Source: Azolla caroliniana (Eukaryota > Polypodiophyta). From it: 64,000 nucleotides of DNA. The DNA lies in assembly GCA_043228905.1 (NCBI GenBank), contig JBHGNT010000012.1, forward strand, positions 9,424,001 to 9,488,000, read 5' to 3'. The notes under the pieces were generated by a model, which made no database searches, was not told the DNA's origin, and saw nothing but the letters and a program-made list of their open reading frames with translations. The stretch's first letter is position 1, and each line of letters opens with the position of its first letter. Positions 56,701-64,000 of the stretch are shown here, one piece after another. Position numbers and translations under genes: made by a program.

Positions 56701-57619
56701 CCTCTTACATGATATATTGATAGGAAAAACAGCCTTGCAAAATCCTCACAAGCCTAAAACTCTGATATAGACATGGAAAACCTGAAAAGTTTCCAGTATT
56801 GTACATAATCATTGATCTTCTATTGGAAAGAAAAATTGATTGCTGAGCCTTGATGAGCTCAAATCATCTCAGAGACATGGAAAAGAAATGCATCTCCAGT
56901 TCTTCAAATATAAATTCAAATGGAAAACTATTTACCATTTCTCTGCAGAAGATTTTATTTCTTATAAGCCTAAACTCTCTGATATATTTACGAAAACTGG
57001 AATTTTCCCATTATTGCATATAATCCACCATCTTATATCAGAGAAGAAAAATCAATCTTAATAATCTCCGAGATCACATGTAAGACAAGTTCATTTCCAG
57101 TTTCTCTAGCACAGATTTTACATGGTGGAAAAATAGGAGCATTTCTCTGCAAAAGATGCAAAACATAAAACATCTGAAAATAAATATGTAAGAGAAACCT
57201 CAAATGTAGTTTGGTAAATGAATTCACGCAGGAAAATTAAAACATTCTTTTGTAGAGATGCAGGTGCATATCGACCCAAGTCACGTATCATGGTCACAGG
57301 GAGGAGAAGTACATTATCTTCCCGTCTTTGGTTTCATCAGATCTTCAACATATATGGAATAGAAGACGGAGGAAACAGTCTACAAAATGAGACGAAATGA
57401 GAACTAATCCGAGATTTCAAAGATCATAAAGCTTACCTTGCAAGAATGGAGGGGCCTGAAGAACAAGGATGAGCTACAAAAGACGAGATGATCAGAGAAG
57501 TTCGCGGGATGCTTCAGGAAGAGTTTCCCGTAAGAGTGTTGACGAGGAGAAGGGGAAGGCGAAGGCGAAGGCGATAGGATCAGTGATGAATAGAGAAGGG
57601 AAGAGGAAGAGGCTGCCAT
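41736..57619 (-). CDS. tAPX: Thylakoid-bound chloroplast L-ascorbate peroxidase (tAPX), 12 exons
   Basis: Reduces H2O2 with ascorbate at the thylakoid membrane (water-water cycle). Exons: 57437-57619, 55549-55698, 54960-55080, 54670-54770, 54212-54299, 54039-54106, 53868-53954, 53691-53765, 53056-53133, 42625-42729, 42429-42521, 41736-41903, giving 438 residues. Residues 1-61 are a Ser-rich transit peptide ([12 protein letters not shown]). Heme-site residues: Arg113, Trp116, His117 ([10 protein letters not shown]); proximal His246 ([10 protein letters not shown]), Trp258 (SGWGK), Asp307 (LPTDA). The chloroplast-type loop [12 protein letters not shown] is present. The last exon adds a membrane anchor ([16 protein letters not shown]) and the family-typical end NFSGF. 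Start at 57619 chosen by transit-peptide form; an in-frame ATG at 57751 would add 44 residues. All introns are GT-AG except intron 6 (GC-AG). Length fits known tAPX (about 420-440). Confidence 0.96.
41904..42428 (-). other. Intron 11 of tAPX, open on read-through
   Basis: Donor GTAAGT at 42428-42423, acceptor TGTAG at 41904. If retained, the frame from exon 11 stays open for about 80 codons to a TAG near 42187, giving a protein without the membrane anchor. Confidence 0.6.
42805..43354 (-). repeat. CoC 3' LTR
   Basis: Plus reading starts TGTTAGAAATATTGAG. The other end is either ...GTTGCACA (43340) or ...CCCTCA (43354), because similarity to the other LTR fades over the last 14 bases. Confidence 0.85.
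43355..44776 (-). pseudogene. CoC RT (C-terminal part) and RNase H
   Basis: From 44776 down: [11 protein letters not shown] context, [34 protein letters not shown], then [20 protein letters not shown] and [18 protein letters not shown] (catalytic YMDD intact), [11 protein letters not shown] and the RNase H part [31 protein letters not shown] and [15 protein letters not shown]. The C-terminus runs into the LTR. Frameshifts near 44490, 44240 and 43930 break the frame. Confidence 0.85.
44777..46936 (+). mobile_element. LnA copy 1: 5'-truncated LINE inserted in the CoC RT gene
   Basis: Plus strand, opposite to CoC and tAPX. RT from [16 protein letters not shown] through [20 protein letters not shown] and [16 protein letters not shown] (YADD reads YAND). 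C-terminal zinc finger [18 protein letters not shown]. The 3' end has the hairpin AGGCCATTTTGGCCT (46886-46900) and a (TTTC)n tail up to 46936. Stops at 45495, 45897 and 46119 break the ORF. Confidence 0.85.
44781..46407 (+). pseudogene. LnA copy 1 ORF2 (reverse transcriptase, zf-RVT)
   Basis: LINE RT domain without endonuclease. Palm motif YANDI lacks the first catalytic Asp. [12 protein letters not shown] context precedes it and [21 protein letters not shown] follows. After the stops, a frame change near 46020 leads to the zinc-finger end [20 protein letters not shown] and [10 protein letters not shown], shared with copy 2. Confidence 0.85.
46937..48223 (-). pseudogene. CoC integrase and RT N-terminus
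   Basis: From 48223: the zinc-binding and GAG-pre-integrase part [15 protein letters not shown] with [12 protein letters not shown], core [10 protein letters not shown] (first Asp), [11 protein letters not shown] (second Asp), then [11 protein letters not shown], where the catalytic Glu of the usual VERKN is Lys. Next, [21 protein letters not shown] and the RT start [28 protein letters not shown], where LnA copy 1 interrupts. Frameshifts near 47830 and 47660. Inactive. Confidence 0.85.
48224..49518 (-). pseudogene. CoC gag and protease
   Basis: ATG at 49516-49518 ([12 protein letters not shown]), Gag signature [17 protein letters not shown], then a stop at 49279 and [32 protein letters not shown]. 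The zinc knuckle is [14 protein letters not shown] near 48750. Protease motif [14 protein letters not shown] near 48560. At least two frameshifts. Confidence 0.85.
49543..51175 (+). mobile_element. LnA copy 2: 5'-truncated LINE in the CoC leader
   Basis: Parallel to copy 1 from its position 45305 to the end, with few differences. Hairpin AGGCCATTTTGGCCT at 51119-51133 and a (TTTC)n tail to 51175. It lies between the CoC primer site and gag ATG. Confidence 0.9.
49578..50651 (+). pseudogene. LnA copy 2 ORF2, C-terminal 357 codons
   Basis: Open without a stop from the RT thumb ([18 protein letters not shown]) to the end [10 protein letters not shown], including [18 protein letters not shown] and the zinc finger [18 protein letters not shown]. 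It shows the reading frame that copy 1 lost. The catalytic RT palm is not in this copy because of 5' truncation, so it cannot act. Confidence 0.85.
51228..51239 (-). other. CoC primer-binding site (tRNA-Met type)
   Basis: The minus strand reads TGGTATCAGAGC directly adjoining the LTR end at 51240. Confidence 0.9.
51240..51789 (-). repeat. CoC 5' LTR
   Basis: Aligns with 42805-43354 with scattered mismatches. The exact outer boundary is uncertain by about 14 bp. Confidence 0.85.
53185..53367 (-). mobile_element. LnA copy 3: 3' end only, in tAPX intron 8
   Basis: Reverse complement of the LnA 3' end: (GAAA)n tail, hairpin at 53223-53237, then the 3' UTR back to the 'accagattccc' segment. Truncated to 183 bp and non-coding. 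Confidence 0.9.
53955..54038 (-). other. Intron 6 of tAPX, GC-AG type
   Basis: The exon ends GACAAG and the intron begins GCAAGA instead of GT. The acceptor is TTTTAG before GAAATCGTAGC. Both flanks fit tAPX (GLSDK / EIVALSG), so the GC donor is required by the protein. Confidence 0.85.
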
Positions 57620-59270
57620 GGCATCTGCGAAAAAGAGAGAGGGAGGGAGGGAGGGAACAACACAGAGAGTCACATACAAACACTGTAACACTAAAGAAAG
57701 AAAGCAGAAGAATGGAATCGACCCAAGGATAATGCCAAGTGGCTCCTCCACATATGTACCTAATTGGCCACATGGTGGATGGATTGGGTTGGAGATTCAT
57801 GATTGATCGATTGATAATGGATGGATGGATGGATCTATTGATATTGTATGGATGGATGGACCGATCGATCGATTTATGGATGGATCGATTGATGTATCGA
57901 TCAATCAATCAATGTATGGGTCTATCAATCGATTGATCGATCAATGTATGTATGGATCGATCGATTGATGAGAGTCAGACGACAAAAAAGGCAACGTGTG
58001 CATCCACCCTATTGGACGTCTGCCCGTGCGGAGCGGACATGGTCCGTCCACTAGAGTCACTAAATGCTATTCGTGTCCCTATATCACCTAGATGTGCCTA
58101 CACACATACGTCCATTTGTTGGAGGACAAACTGGGGACGATTAGAATATTTGTCTTAGATGGAATAATCCGACCAAATCAATTTATTTGGTTTATATATA
58201 ATAGACACTCTCTTATTGATACATTCATCTTGCGTAGATGCTCTTATCAATACTTAATTATGGGCTCACCTCGCCAAGCTCCGTAAGGAATAGCAAGAAG
58301 GAAATGCCATTGTGAAAAGTGATCATAGTGTCCCTTTTTTATATGATGTGAGAGTTCTCCTACACGATCAAGCATTAGGAGGAATGTACAAGTTTTGTTT
58401 GTGTTTGCCATCTCATGGACATTAAAATAATAGTGTCGTGAACATCGATATAAAATATCATAAGTGTACATATGCATAATACAATAATATCATCACGAAA
58501 AGGTTGTAGGACTTAAACCTATGAGCCTCATTGTATACAGCAAAGCTTCAACCAATGTAACATTAATTACTCATCATTAGTTTATGCTAGATTTGATAAT
58601 ACAATGTATCTCCACCTTACATAGGCTTATCCATGATTGAAAAATGGCACACTTGCAATGAATGCCAAGCGTCTAACCATGCTATATAAGTATAAGTCGA
58701 GCATGAATGTGTCTAAACATAGTAGGAACCATATGTACCATACGTGCATTTGCATTCAAGTATATTTCAATCATTTGAGTATGGTAAACACCCTTGTAAA
58801 TACCATATTCTTGTATTCATTATTTATTATAAGGTAAAACTTTTTTAAGGTAAGAAAGTTAAGGTAAAACATATATAAAGAAAACACAACTATGTTTTCA
58901 TAACTATGCATTCATTTGCAAACGTAGCAAGTTTTGGGCTTGTACGGTATGAGAAGGTGGCTACAAGAACTATTTCTTAAAAACATTGACGAAACCTTCC
59001 CAAGTGGTGGGTAAGTTCTTTGCAGTCCTTTGCCACAAATAAATGGATGGTGCGAGGTATGCACGTATCCATTCCTATTTGGTGGTTGTAATTTGCATAA
59101 GTATGAAAGTCACAAGTTGATACAAGTGGTGGTTGTGTTGTGTGCAAAGATGTAGTAAAAAATCTATGAGTAAAAAATGAATAGGGGAATTCATGTGGTT
59201 TTACTTGAGTTCTAAGGCTCGATAACATAAGTTAAACCTAGATAACCCATTAGAAAAAATGGTTCAAAAA
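57620..59270. other. Upstream region of tAPX
   Basis: Holds the promoter and 5' leader on the minus strand. A CCAAT motif (minus strand) lies near 57765 and a tetranucleotide-type repeat at 57785-57967. I see no second gene. A weak Gag-like reading on the minus strand near 59000-59060 (SIYLWQRTAKNLPTTWEGFVNVF-type composition) may be an old retroelement scrap. Confidence 0.5.
57785..57967. repeat. Degenerate GATG/GATC tetranucleotide repeat near the tAPX start
   Basis: Mixed GGAT, GATC and AATC units over about 180 bp, beginning about 165 bp upstream of the tAPX start codon. Length polymorphism here could change promoter spacing. Confidence 0.85.
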
Positions 59271-59723
59271 TGTTGAGTGGACAAGCTCAACCAGATCCGG
59301 ATCGGCTGAATAAGCCAGAGCCGGAGCAAAGAACCGGATCGGTGTCCAGATAGATCAGTATCCGGAACCTAGAGCCGGACCGGAGAATCGGATCGTACTC
59401 TGAAATAGTGAGAACCGGTAGGCCATTGGAGAACCTACGGTCCGAGCCTAGTACGTAGCCATATTCCTTGGAGTTAGTGTCAGACGCTCGTATGAGCATT
59501 GAAGTACATCTTAATACTTTTGTCAGTTCGTTCAAGGACTTGTATAAAAAGTGTTCAATAGGACATTTGTATGTATAGAGTGTTATTATTTTGAATTGAG
59601 TTTTGTTCTCCTCTCTTTGTCTCTCCCGTGTACTCAAGCTTTCCATTAAACCTCCATTTTGTGTTCTGCTGTTATCCGAACTAGCCGGTTTTGTCTACGC
59701 TTCCGCACAATAGTTTTTTTACA
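59271..59723 (+). repeat. CoA 5' LTR
   Basis: 453 bp, bounded by TG and CA, with the primer site abutting. TATAAAAAG promoter-like motif near 59545. Confidence 0.8.
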
Positions 59724-59829
59724 TGGTATCAAAGCACGAGGGTTGAAAATCCTATGTTGCCGACGAGTGACGCTCATAGACAAACCCTAACACCCGATAA
59801 AGAACAAGAAGGAGAGAATGGACTGAGGA

Positions 59830-60239
59830 ATGGCTAGCTTGCTCCAGACGGAGAAGCTCGACAGATCCAACTATGCATCTTGGTCGTACAAGATGCACCA
59901 GTACCTGCTTGGGCATGACTAGTGGAAATATGTCAACGGAGCTAATGATACGACACCTGATGTGGCACACCGGGACTTCCCGGCTTGGGAACAAGCGACA
60001 AACACGCTAATGTACTGCTTCGCGTCCAGTGTCGGTGATCAGCAACTGAGCCATATTCGGGACGCAAAGATGCCAAAGGAATCTTGGGGAAACTTGAAAA
60101 ATGTCTTCGCCGCAAGCACCACGGCCCAGAACCATGTCCGACAGAAGGACATGTCAGTGGCTGACTACACGGCCTGGATCAAAGACATCTGCGACTCACT
60201 TGCCTCCATCAAGGTGATCTTCGAGGAAGATGAGATGGT
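59830..60239 (+). pseudogene. CoA gag fragment
   Basis: MASLLQTEKLDRSNYASWSY, then a stop (TAG near 59918), HRDFPAWEQATNTLMYC, SHIRDAKMPKESWGNLK, a deletion where the LQLRQEL motif should be, and SVADYTAWIKDICDSLASI, EEDEM. Truncated at 60239 by NA1. Confidence 0.8.
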
Positions 60240-60712
60240 GATGATGATGAATGATAACTATGATGATTGGTAATGAAGATAGACATGGTGATGGAGAGTA
60301 TGATGGTGAGAGAGATCATGTAGAGAAGCATTGCGGGGTGGGGGGTGGTGCCTAGAATGGCTCCACCCCCCTCCCAAGGGGTTCAACGTTAAAGGGGAGA
60401 GAGAGAGGGAGAGAGAGATGACAAGAGAGAGAGAGAGAGATTAAGAGAGAAATGTTCATTCATTCCCCATAAGGGGTTAAATAGTACAAGAGGGGGTAGA
60501 TACATAGGGGTGTAAGCCCCCTCGAGCGTTCATACTGGACACTCACTCACACCTCCTCGTATCCATCCACATTCACACACGTGTGCATGTCTTCACATAC
60601 GTATAGACTCACAATTATATTTATGCCCCCTACACATACACAACCACATCATGATAACATTCGACCCTCGCTCATCACACTTGACTCTCCGTACATCTCG
60701 TACGGGGTAACA
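60240..60712 (-). repeat. NA1 3' LTR, truncated
   Basis: Aligns with 62740-63219, including the GA-rich run and 'ccccataaggggttaaatagta', and ends GGGGTAACA. Confidence 0.85.
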
Positions 60713-60755
60713 CAATATGGCACGCCCGTGGGAAAGTGCCTTGCACGTTGATCCC
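60713..60755 (-). promoter_or_regulatory. Pre-LTR block of NA1
   Basis: Plus strand ATGGCACGCCCGTGGGAAA, then the hairpin GTGC-CTT-GCAC (60736-60746), 23 nt from the LTR. Confidence 0.7.
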
Positions 60756-62700
60756 ACATGCCTTGATGATGATATTTCTTCGACCGAAACTTCCATCGGT
60801 CCTTTCAACGATTGACTCCCTCGATCGGAGTGCTTGACTCGAACATCTTTGTCGGTCAGCAAATCTTTCCGCGACACGAACATTCTCGTTCTGTCGGCTT
60901 ACGAACTTCGTCATGGGTCCAAAATCATGTCGTGTATATGTATGTTCTTCCTTTGTTTTGAGTGTGTGTGAGTAGTCTTGGGGATTTTCAAAATTTTGGT
61001 GGTGTCGGTTTTTTAAAAAAATTTTGATATGTACCCTCGAGTTTTGAAAATTTCATTCAGTACCCCCAAGTTTCTGAAATTTTAGGCTGCTACCCTCAAC
61101 ATTTTTAAATTTCTTCGCATGCCCCTCTCTTCTCTTTTTCCCTCTCATTTTTTTATTTATTGTTTGTCTTCTTATGTTTTCTCCTATGTGTTGTCTGCAT
61201 CTTCTTCCTCCTTCTTGGTGTTAACCGTTGCTTCTTGTCCTCTTCCTGTCTTTCTTTTCCTCCTCTCTCTTTCTTCTTCTATCTTTGTTTCTTCCACTTC
61301 GTGTCTGTCTGTTCATGCCTTTCTCTTCTTCCATGACATCTTCTTTTTCTTCCTTCTCTGTTCTTCTTCTTTCTTGCATTTCTCTTCTCTCTTCTTCTTA
61401 TTTTCTGTATGTCTGCCTCTTTCTTCTCTGCGTTGTCTTTGTTTGGTTGTCGTGGTTGGTCGTCTTTCCAGCCTGTTTGGCCACTCCGGCCACTGTTCAG
61501 CTATTACGGCCGCTTCGGCCGCTCCTCGGCCACTCTTTGGCCGCTCGTCCGTCTCCATCTCCCGCCGTTTCGACCGGTTTCCGGCCCTTCTGGCCGCTCT
61601 TTCCGCTGTCTAGCCCGTCTGGCCATGTCTGTCCGGTCCATCTCCAGATGTCTCTGTCACCGACCTTGTCGGCCCTATTCGGTCGTCGATTTTGGCCGAG
61701 GTCCGTCGCTTTTCGACATCAATGTCGCTGTTACGGCCGTCTTTGTCCAGCATGTCTCTGGTCGGTTGTACGCTGACTCCGTCATCGTTCCAGCCGCCAT
61801 CGTTTGTTTGGGGACCGATGCGGCTTCATCCGACCCTTGTTTGACCCTCCGGCCGCTCCGGTTGCTACAGCCACTGTCCGACTATTCTGACCATTCCGAC
61901 TATTGCCCGGCTGCTCTTCAGCCGTTGTTCGGCCATTCTGGCCGCTCTTCAGCCATTATTCGGCCATTCTGACTGCTCTCCGGCCGCTCCGCTCCGGCTG
62001 CTGTCGGTTGGTGGTGACCATTCCTGACGCCTTTCTCGTCGTCGCCAACCCTGTCCAGCCGGCCTCCAGTCGCATGGCCGCTCTGTTCAGTCGTCACTAT
62101 CCGAGCATTCTTCTGGCCTCCGTTTTGGCCACGGTTCGACTGTGTCTAACCGTTTTGGTCTTTGGCTCTGTTCGGTCCTTCTGGCCGTACGACCATCACT
62201 TTCTTTCGGGCCCTTCAATCATCTCTATTTGGTTGTGCGTTTATTTCTCCGTCCTTCCCTGTCTTTGTCAACGAAGCATAATTGCACGAACCACACATCA
62301 TTTCATGTTCATATTCGCCTTCATCATGATCATCATCTTCTCCCTCTTCGTTAAGAATGATCAAGGTGGATATGATGATGATGATTGAAATGGTGATAAT
62401 GAGGAGACACATTTGTGCTTTAACTTGTAAACTGTGGACAAATTTGTCTCTACTTTAATACACATAAGAGGATATATTTGTCTCTGCTTATGACTAAACA
62501 TGGATGAGGGATGCTTAACACTTCTTTGTCGATTCATCAATTCCTTGTTTTGTGACGAATACATTGTCAATCTTCAATTTCTCACTCACTTGTACAGTTC
62601 CTACACATCATCGCCATCATTTGTTGCTTTTCTTGCATCGTCGTGTATCATTCTTGGACTCCGTCTCCAAAGGGGGGTCGCCTTAGTGGTCGCCAAAAAG
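60756..62700. other. NA1 internal region, no coding signal
   Basis: Three zones: 60756-61100 unique; 61100-61450 pyrimidine-rich (TTCTTCC and CTCTTT runs) giving long Ser/Leu/Phe ORFs with no protein character; 61450-62170 rich in GGCCGCTC/GGCCATTC-type short repeats. Then AT-richer sequence to the primer site at about 62680-62696. No gag, pol or orfA/B relics. Confidence 0.6.
61450..62170. repeat. Irregular GGCC-rich short tandem repeats in NA1
   Basis: The core GGCCRCTC/GGCCATTC recurs every 9-30 bases. Many units are GGCC palindromes. Confidence 0.6.
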
Positions 62701-63219
62701 TGTTGTAGGATTTTAGGGTTAGGGTTAAGGACGATGATGATGATGAATGATAACTATGATGATTGGTAATGAAGATAGACATGGTGATGGAGAGTATGAT
62801 GGTGAGAGAGATCATGTAGAGAAGCATTGCGGGGTGGGGGGTGGTGCCTAGAATGGCTCCACCCCCCTCCCAAGGGGTTCAACATTAAAGGGGAGAGAGA
62901 GAGGGAGAGAGAGATGACAAGAGAGGGAGAGAGAGATTAAGAGAGAAATGTTCATTCATGTTTCATTCATTCCCCATAAGGGGTTAAATAGTAAAAGAGG
63001 GGGTAGATACATAGGGGTGTAAGCCCCCTCGAGCATTCATACTGGACACTCACTCACACCTCCTCGTATCCATCCACATGCACATACGTGTGCATGTGTT
63101 CACATACGTATAGACTCACAATTATATTTATGCCCCCTACACATACACAACCACATCATGATAACATTCGACCCTCGCTAATCACACTTGACTCTCCGTA
63201 CATCTCGTACGGGGTAACA
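62701..63219 (-). repeat. NA1 5' LTR
   Basis: 519 bp, plus reading TGTTGTAGG to GGGGTAACA. Contains TTTAGGGTTAGGG, a telomere-like motif, at 62712-62724, and a TGATGATGATG run. Confidence 0.85.
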
Positions 63220-63220
63220 G

Positions 63221-63671
63221 TTTGATTCCGGTAGTTCTCACAATTTTCTTAATGATAACTTGGTGCAGCAAATGCAAATCTTTTGATGTTATTGAAGTTC
63301 ATACCAACCAATTAAGTTCATGTGAATGCACTTTTCCTTCACATTTACTTGGACCTAATGATTTACTCCGAGGAGTGGGTTATATCAATGGAACACAAGC
63401 ACATTTCTTGTTTGATTCCGGTAGTTCTCACAATTTTCTTAATGATCACTTGGTGCAGCAAATGAAAATCCACATAAATGCAAGTGATCATACCTATCAA
63501 GTTCACATGGCAAATGGAGGCATTCAATACATCAATGGCATTGTTTGTCAATTGCCAATTCAAATAGATACCTATCTGGAGAAGCTTGACTTTGAACATG
63601 TTATGAAACTACAATCCGTAGATGTCATTTTAGATACCCTTGGTTTTTTAATAAAAACCCTTCTTTTCTAT
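63221..63671 (+). pseudogene. GyE aspartic protease
   Basis: A retropepsin-like domain of about 110 residues: DSGSSHNFLNDHLVQQM (catalytic Asp in DSG), NGGIQYINGIVCQLPIQI, LEKLDFEHV and DVILDTLGFLIK (family: DVILGxxWL, here Thr-Leu). Preceded by a partial duplicate of its own start. It stops at 63672, where the polyprotein should continue, because of a one-base shift. Confidence 0.75.
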
Positions 63672-64000
63672 TGATTGGGTTAATCACTCAATCGCATTTG
63701 AACTTAATAATTGTAAACATTTTATTCAATGTTCCAAACTTCGTTCTCGTTCACTTGTGTCTTATAAATCTTTAAGTGAGTATTCTAGTTCATTAATTTA
63801 TTCGTGTGTAATTGATCCCGCGATTCAATTTTATTATTTTAATATTGACGCCACACAATTACCACATTATGAACGACAATTACTCGACTCTATTTTAGAC
63901 GATTTTCAAAACGTGTTTCCTAACGAATTACCGCTTACTTTAGCACTAAAACGTAATGTGGACCATCAAATTGAACTCATCTCTGGTGTTGCTACTATGA
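63672..64000 (+). pseudogene. GyE linker and RT start (partial)
   Basis: In the shifted frame: SIDWVNHSIAFELNNCKHFI, ATQLPHYERQLLDSIL, DDFQNVFPNELPLTLALKR, HQIELISGVATM. Open to the window end. RT itself lies outside. Confidence 0.75.

Larger units (their letters stand above)
59271..60239 (+). mobile_element. CoA: 5' end of a copia element, plus orientation
   Basis: LTR 59271-59723 (TGTTGAG to TTTTACA), primer site TGGTATCAAAGC (59724-59735, one change from consensus) and gag from ATG 59830. It is joined to the NA1 LTR at 60240 within a GATGATGA repeat. LTR and Gag are related to 1-1010. Confidence 0.85.
60240..63219 (-). mobile_element. NA1: non-autonomous LTR retrotransposon
   Basis: Two LTRs (60240-60712, incomplete; 62701-63219) enclose about 2 kb without gag or pol. 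On the minus strand the right LTR is followed by CTTTTTGGCGACCAC, the GyA/GyB-type primer site. The left LTR is preceded by the Tat-like pre-LTR block. This makes NA1 a likely parasite of GyA/GyB. About 60 bp of the left LTR is lost at the join with CoA. Confidence 0.8.
63220..64000 (+). mobile_element. GyE: Ty3/gypsy fragment, protease to RT leader, running off the window
   Basis: Plus strand. Aspartic protease motif FLFDSGSSHNFLN near 63410-63450, then the linker and the RT leader with DWVNHSIAFEL, LLDSILDDFQNVFPNELP and KRNVDHQIELISG, which in gypsy elements precede RT by a few residues. A frame change lies near 63660. A 54-bp piece of the protease (63221-63274) is duplicated next to the NA1 LTR. 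Confidence 0.8.

Noticed and set aside
57492-57908. Minus-strand ORF extending the tAPX N-terminus or a separate protein with Asp-Arg-Ser-Ile repeats
   Set aside because: It reads through the tetranucleotide repeat upstream of tAPX and is out of the exon 1 frame.
60240-60480. Direct GATG/GAGA repeats considered as a CRISPR-like array
   Set aside because: They are microsatellites within a plant LTR, without regular spacers.
61119-61972. Plus-strand ORFs of 164-187 codons, hydrophobic and Ser-rich, resembling a membrane protein
   Set aside because: They arise from pyrimidine-rich and GGCC-repeat DNA inside NA1. Overlapping frames are all open, which signals low complexity rather than coding.

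Overview
The window is nuclear DNA from a land plant with a large, repeat-rich genome. The evidence is a 12-exon gene for thylakoid-bound chloroplast ascorbate peroxidase on the minus strand (41,736-57,619) and nested Ty3/gypsy, Ty1/copia and LINE retrotransposons over most of the remainder. I cannot name the species. A fern or other non-angiosperm is possible but unproven.

Layout, with names used here only. 1-5.9 kb: remnants of copia family CoA, LINE family LnB, the 3' half of a Tat-like gypsy element GyB (minus) carrying a TIR transposon, and the 5' end of copia CoB. 6.2-9.4 kb: a plus-strand GyB copy that lost pol. 9.4-13.0 kb: a minus-strand gypsy of a different family, GyD. 13.0-19.2 kb: a plus-strand GyA copy lacking its 5' third. 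19.2-38.7 kb: a minus-strand GyC element split by a complete 9.8-kb GyA element (20,017-29,831; 420-bp LTRs with 3 mismatches by eye, 5-bp target duplication CTTGG). 38.7-40.1 kb: LINE LnB. 41.7-57.6 kb: the peroxidase gene, whose intron 9 holds copia CoC, itself hit twice by LINE LnA; intron 8 holds a third LnA end. 59.3-60.2 kb: a CoA 5' end. 60.2-63.2 kb: NA1, a non-autonomous LTR element. 63.2-64.0 kb: protease and RT leader of gypsy GyE, running off the window.

The most interesting signals are in the Tat-like families GyA, GyB and GyC. They carry a 3' module after pol: a globular protein of unknown function (orfA) followed in frame by a coiled-coil protein (orfB). In all three copies where the join is visible, one in-frame stop codon separates the halves and orfB has no nearby ATG. 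All Tat-like 3' ends, and that of NA1, also share a block next to the 3' LTR with a small hairpin whose stem shows compensatory changes. The two LINE families likewise share a 3' hairpin with a compensatory pair. The youngest element has Asn in place of the first catalytic Asp of reverse transcriptase.

The only clear host gene is the peroxidase. It appears intact, with all splice junctions and heme-site residues present, despite about 9 kb of nested insertions.
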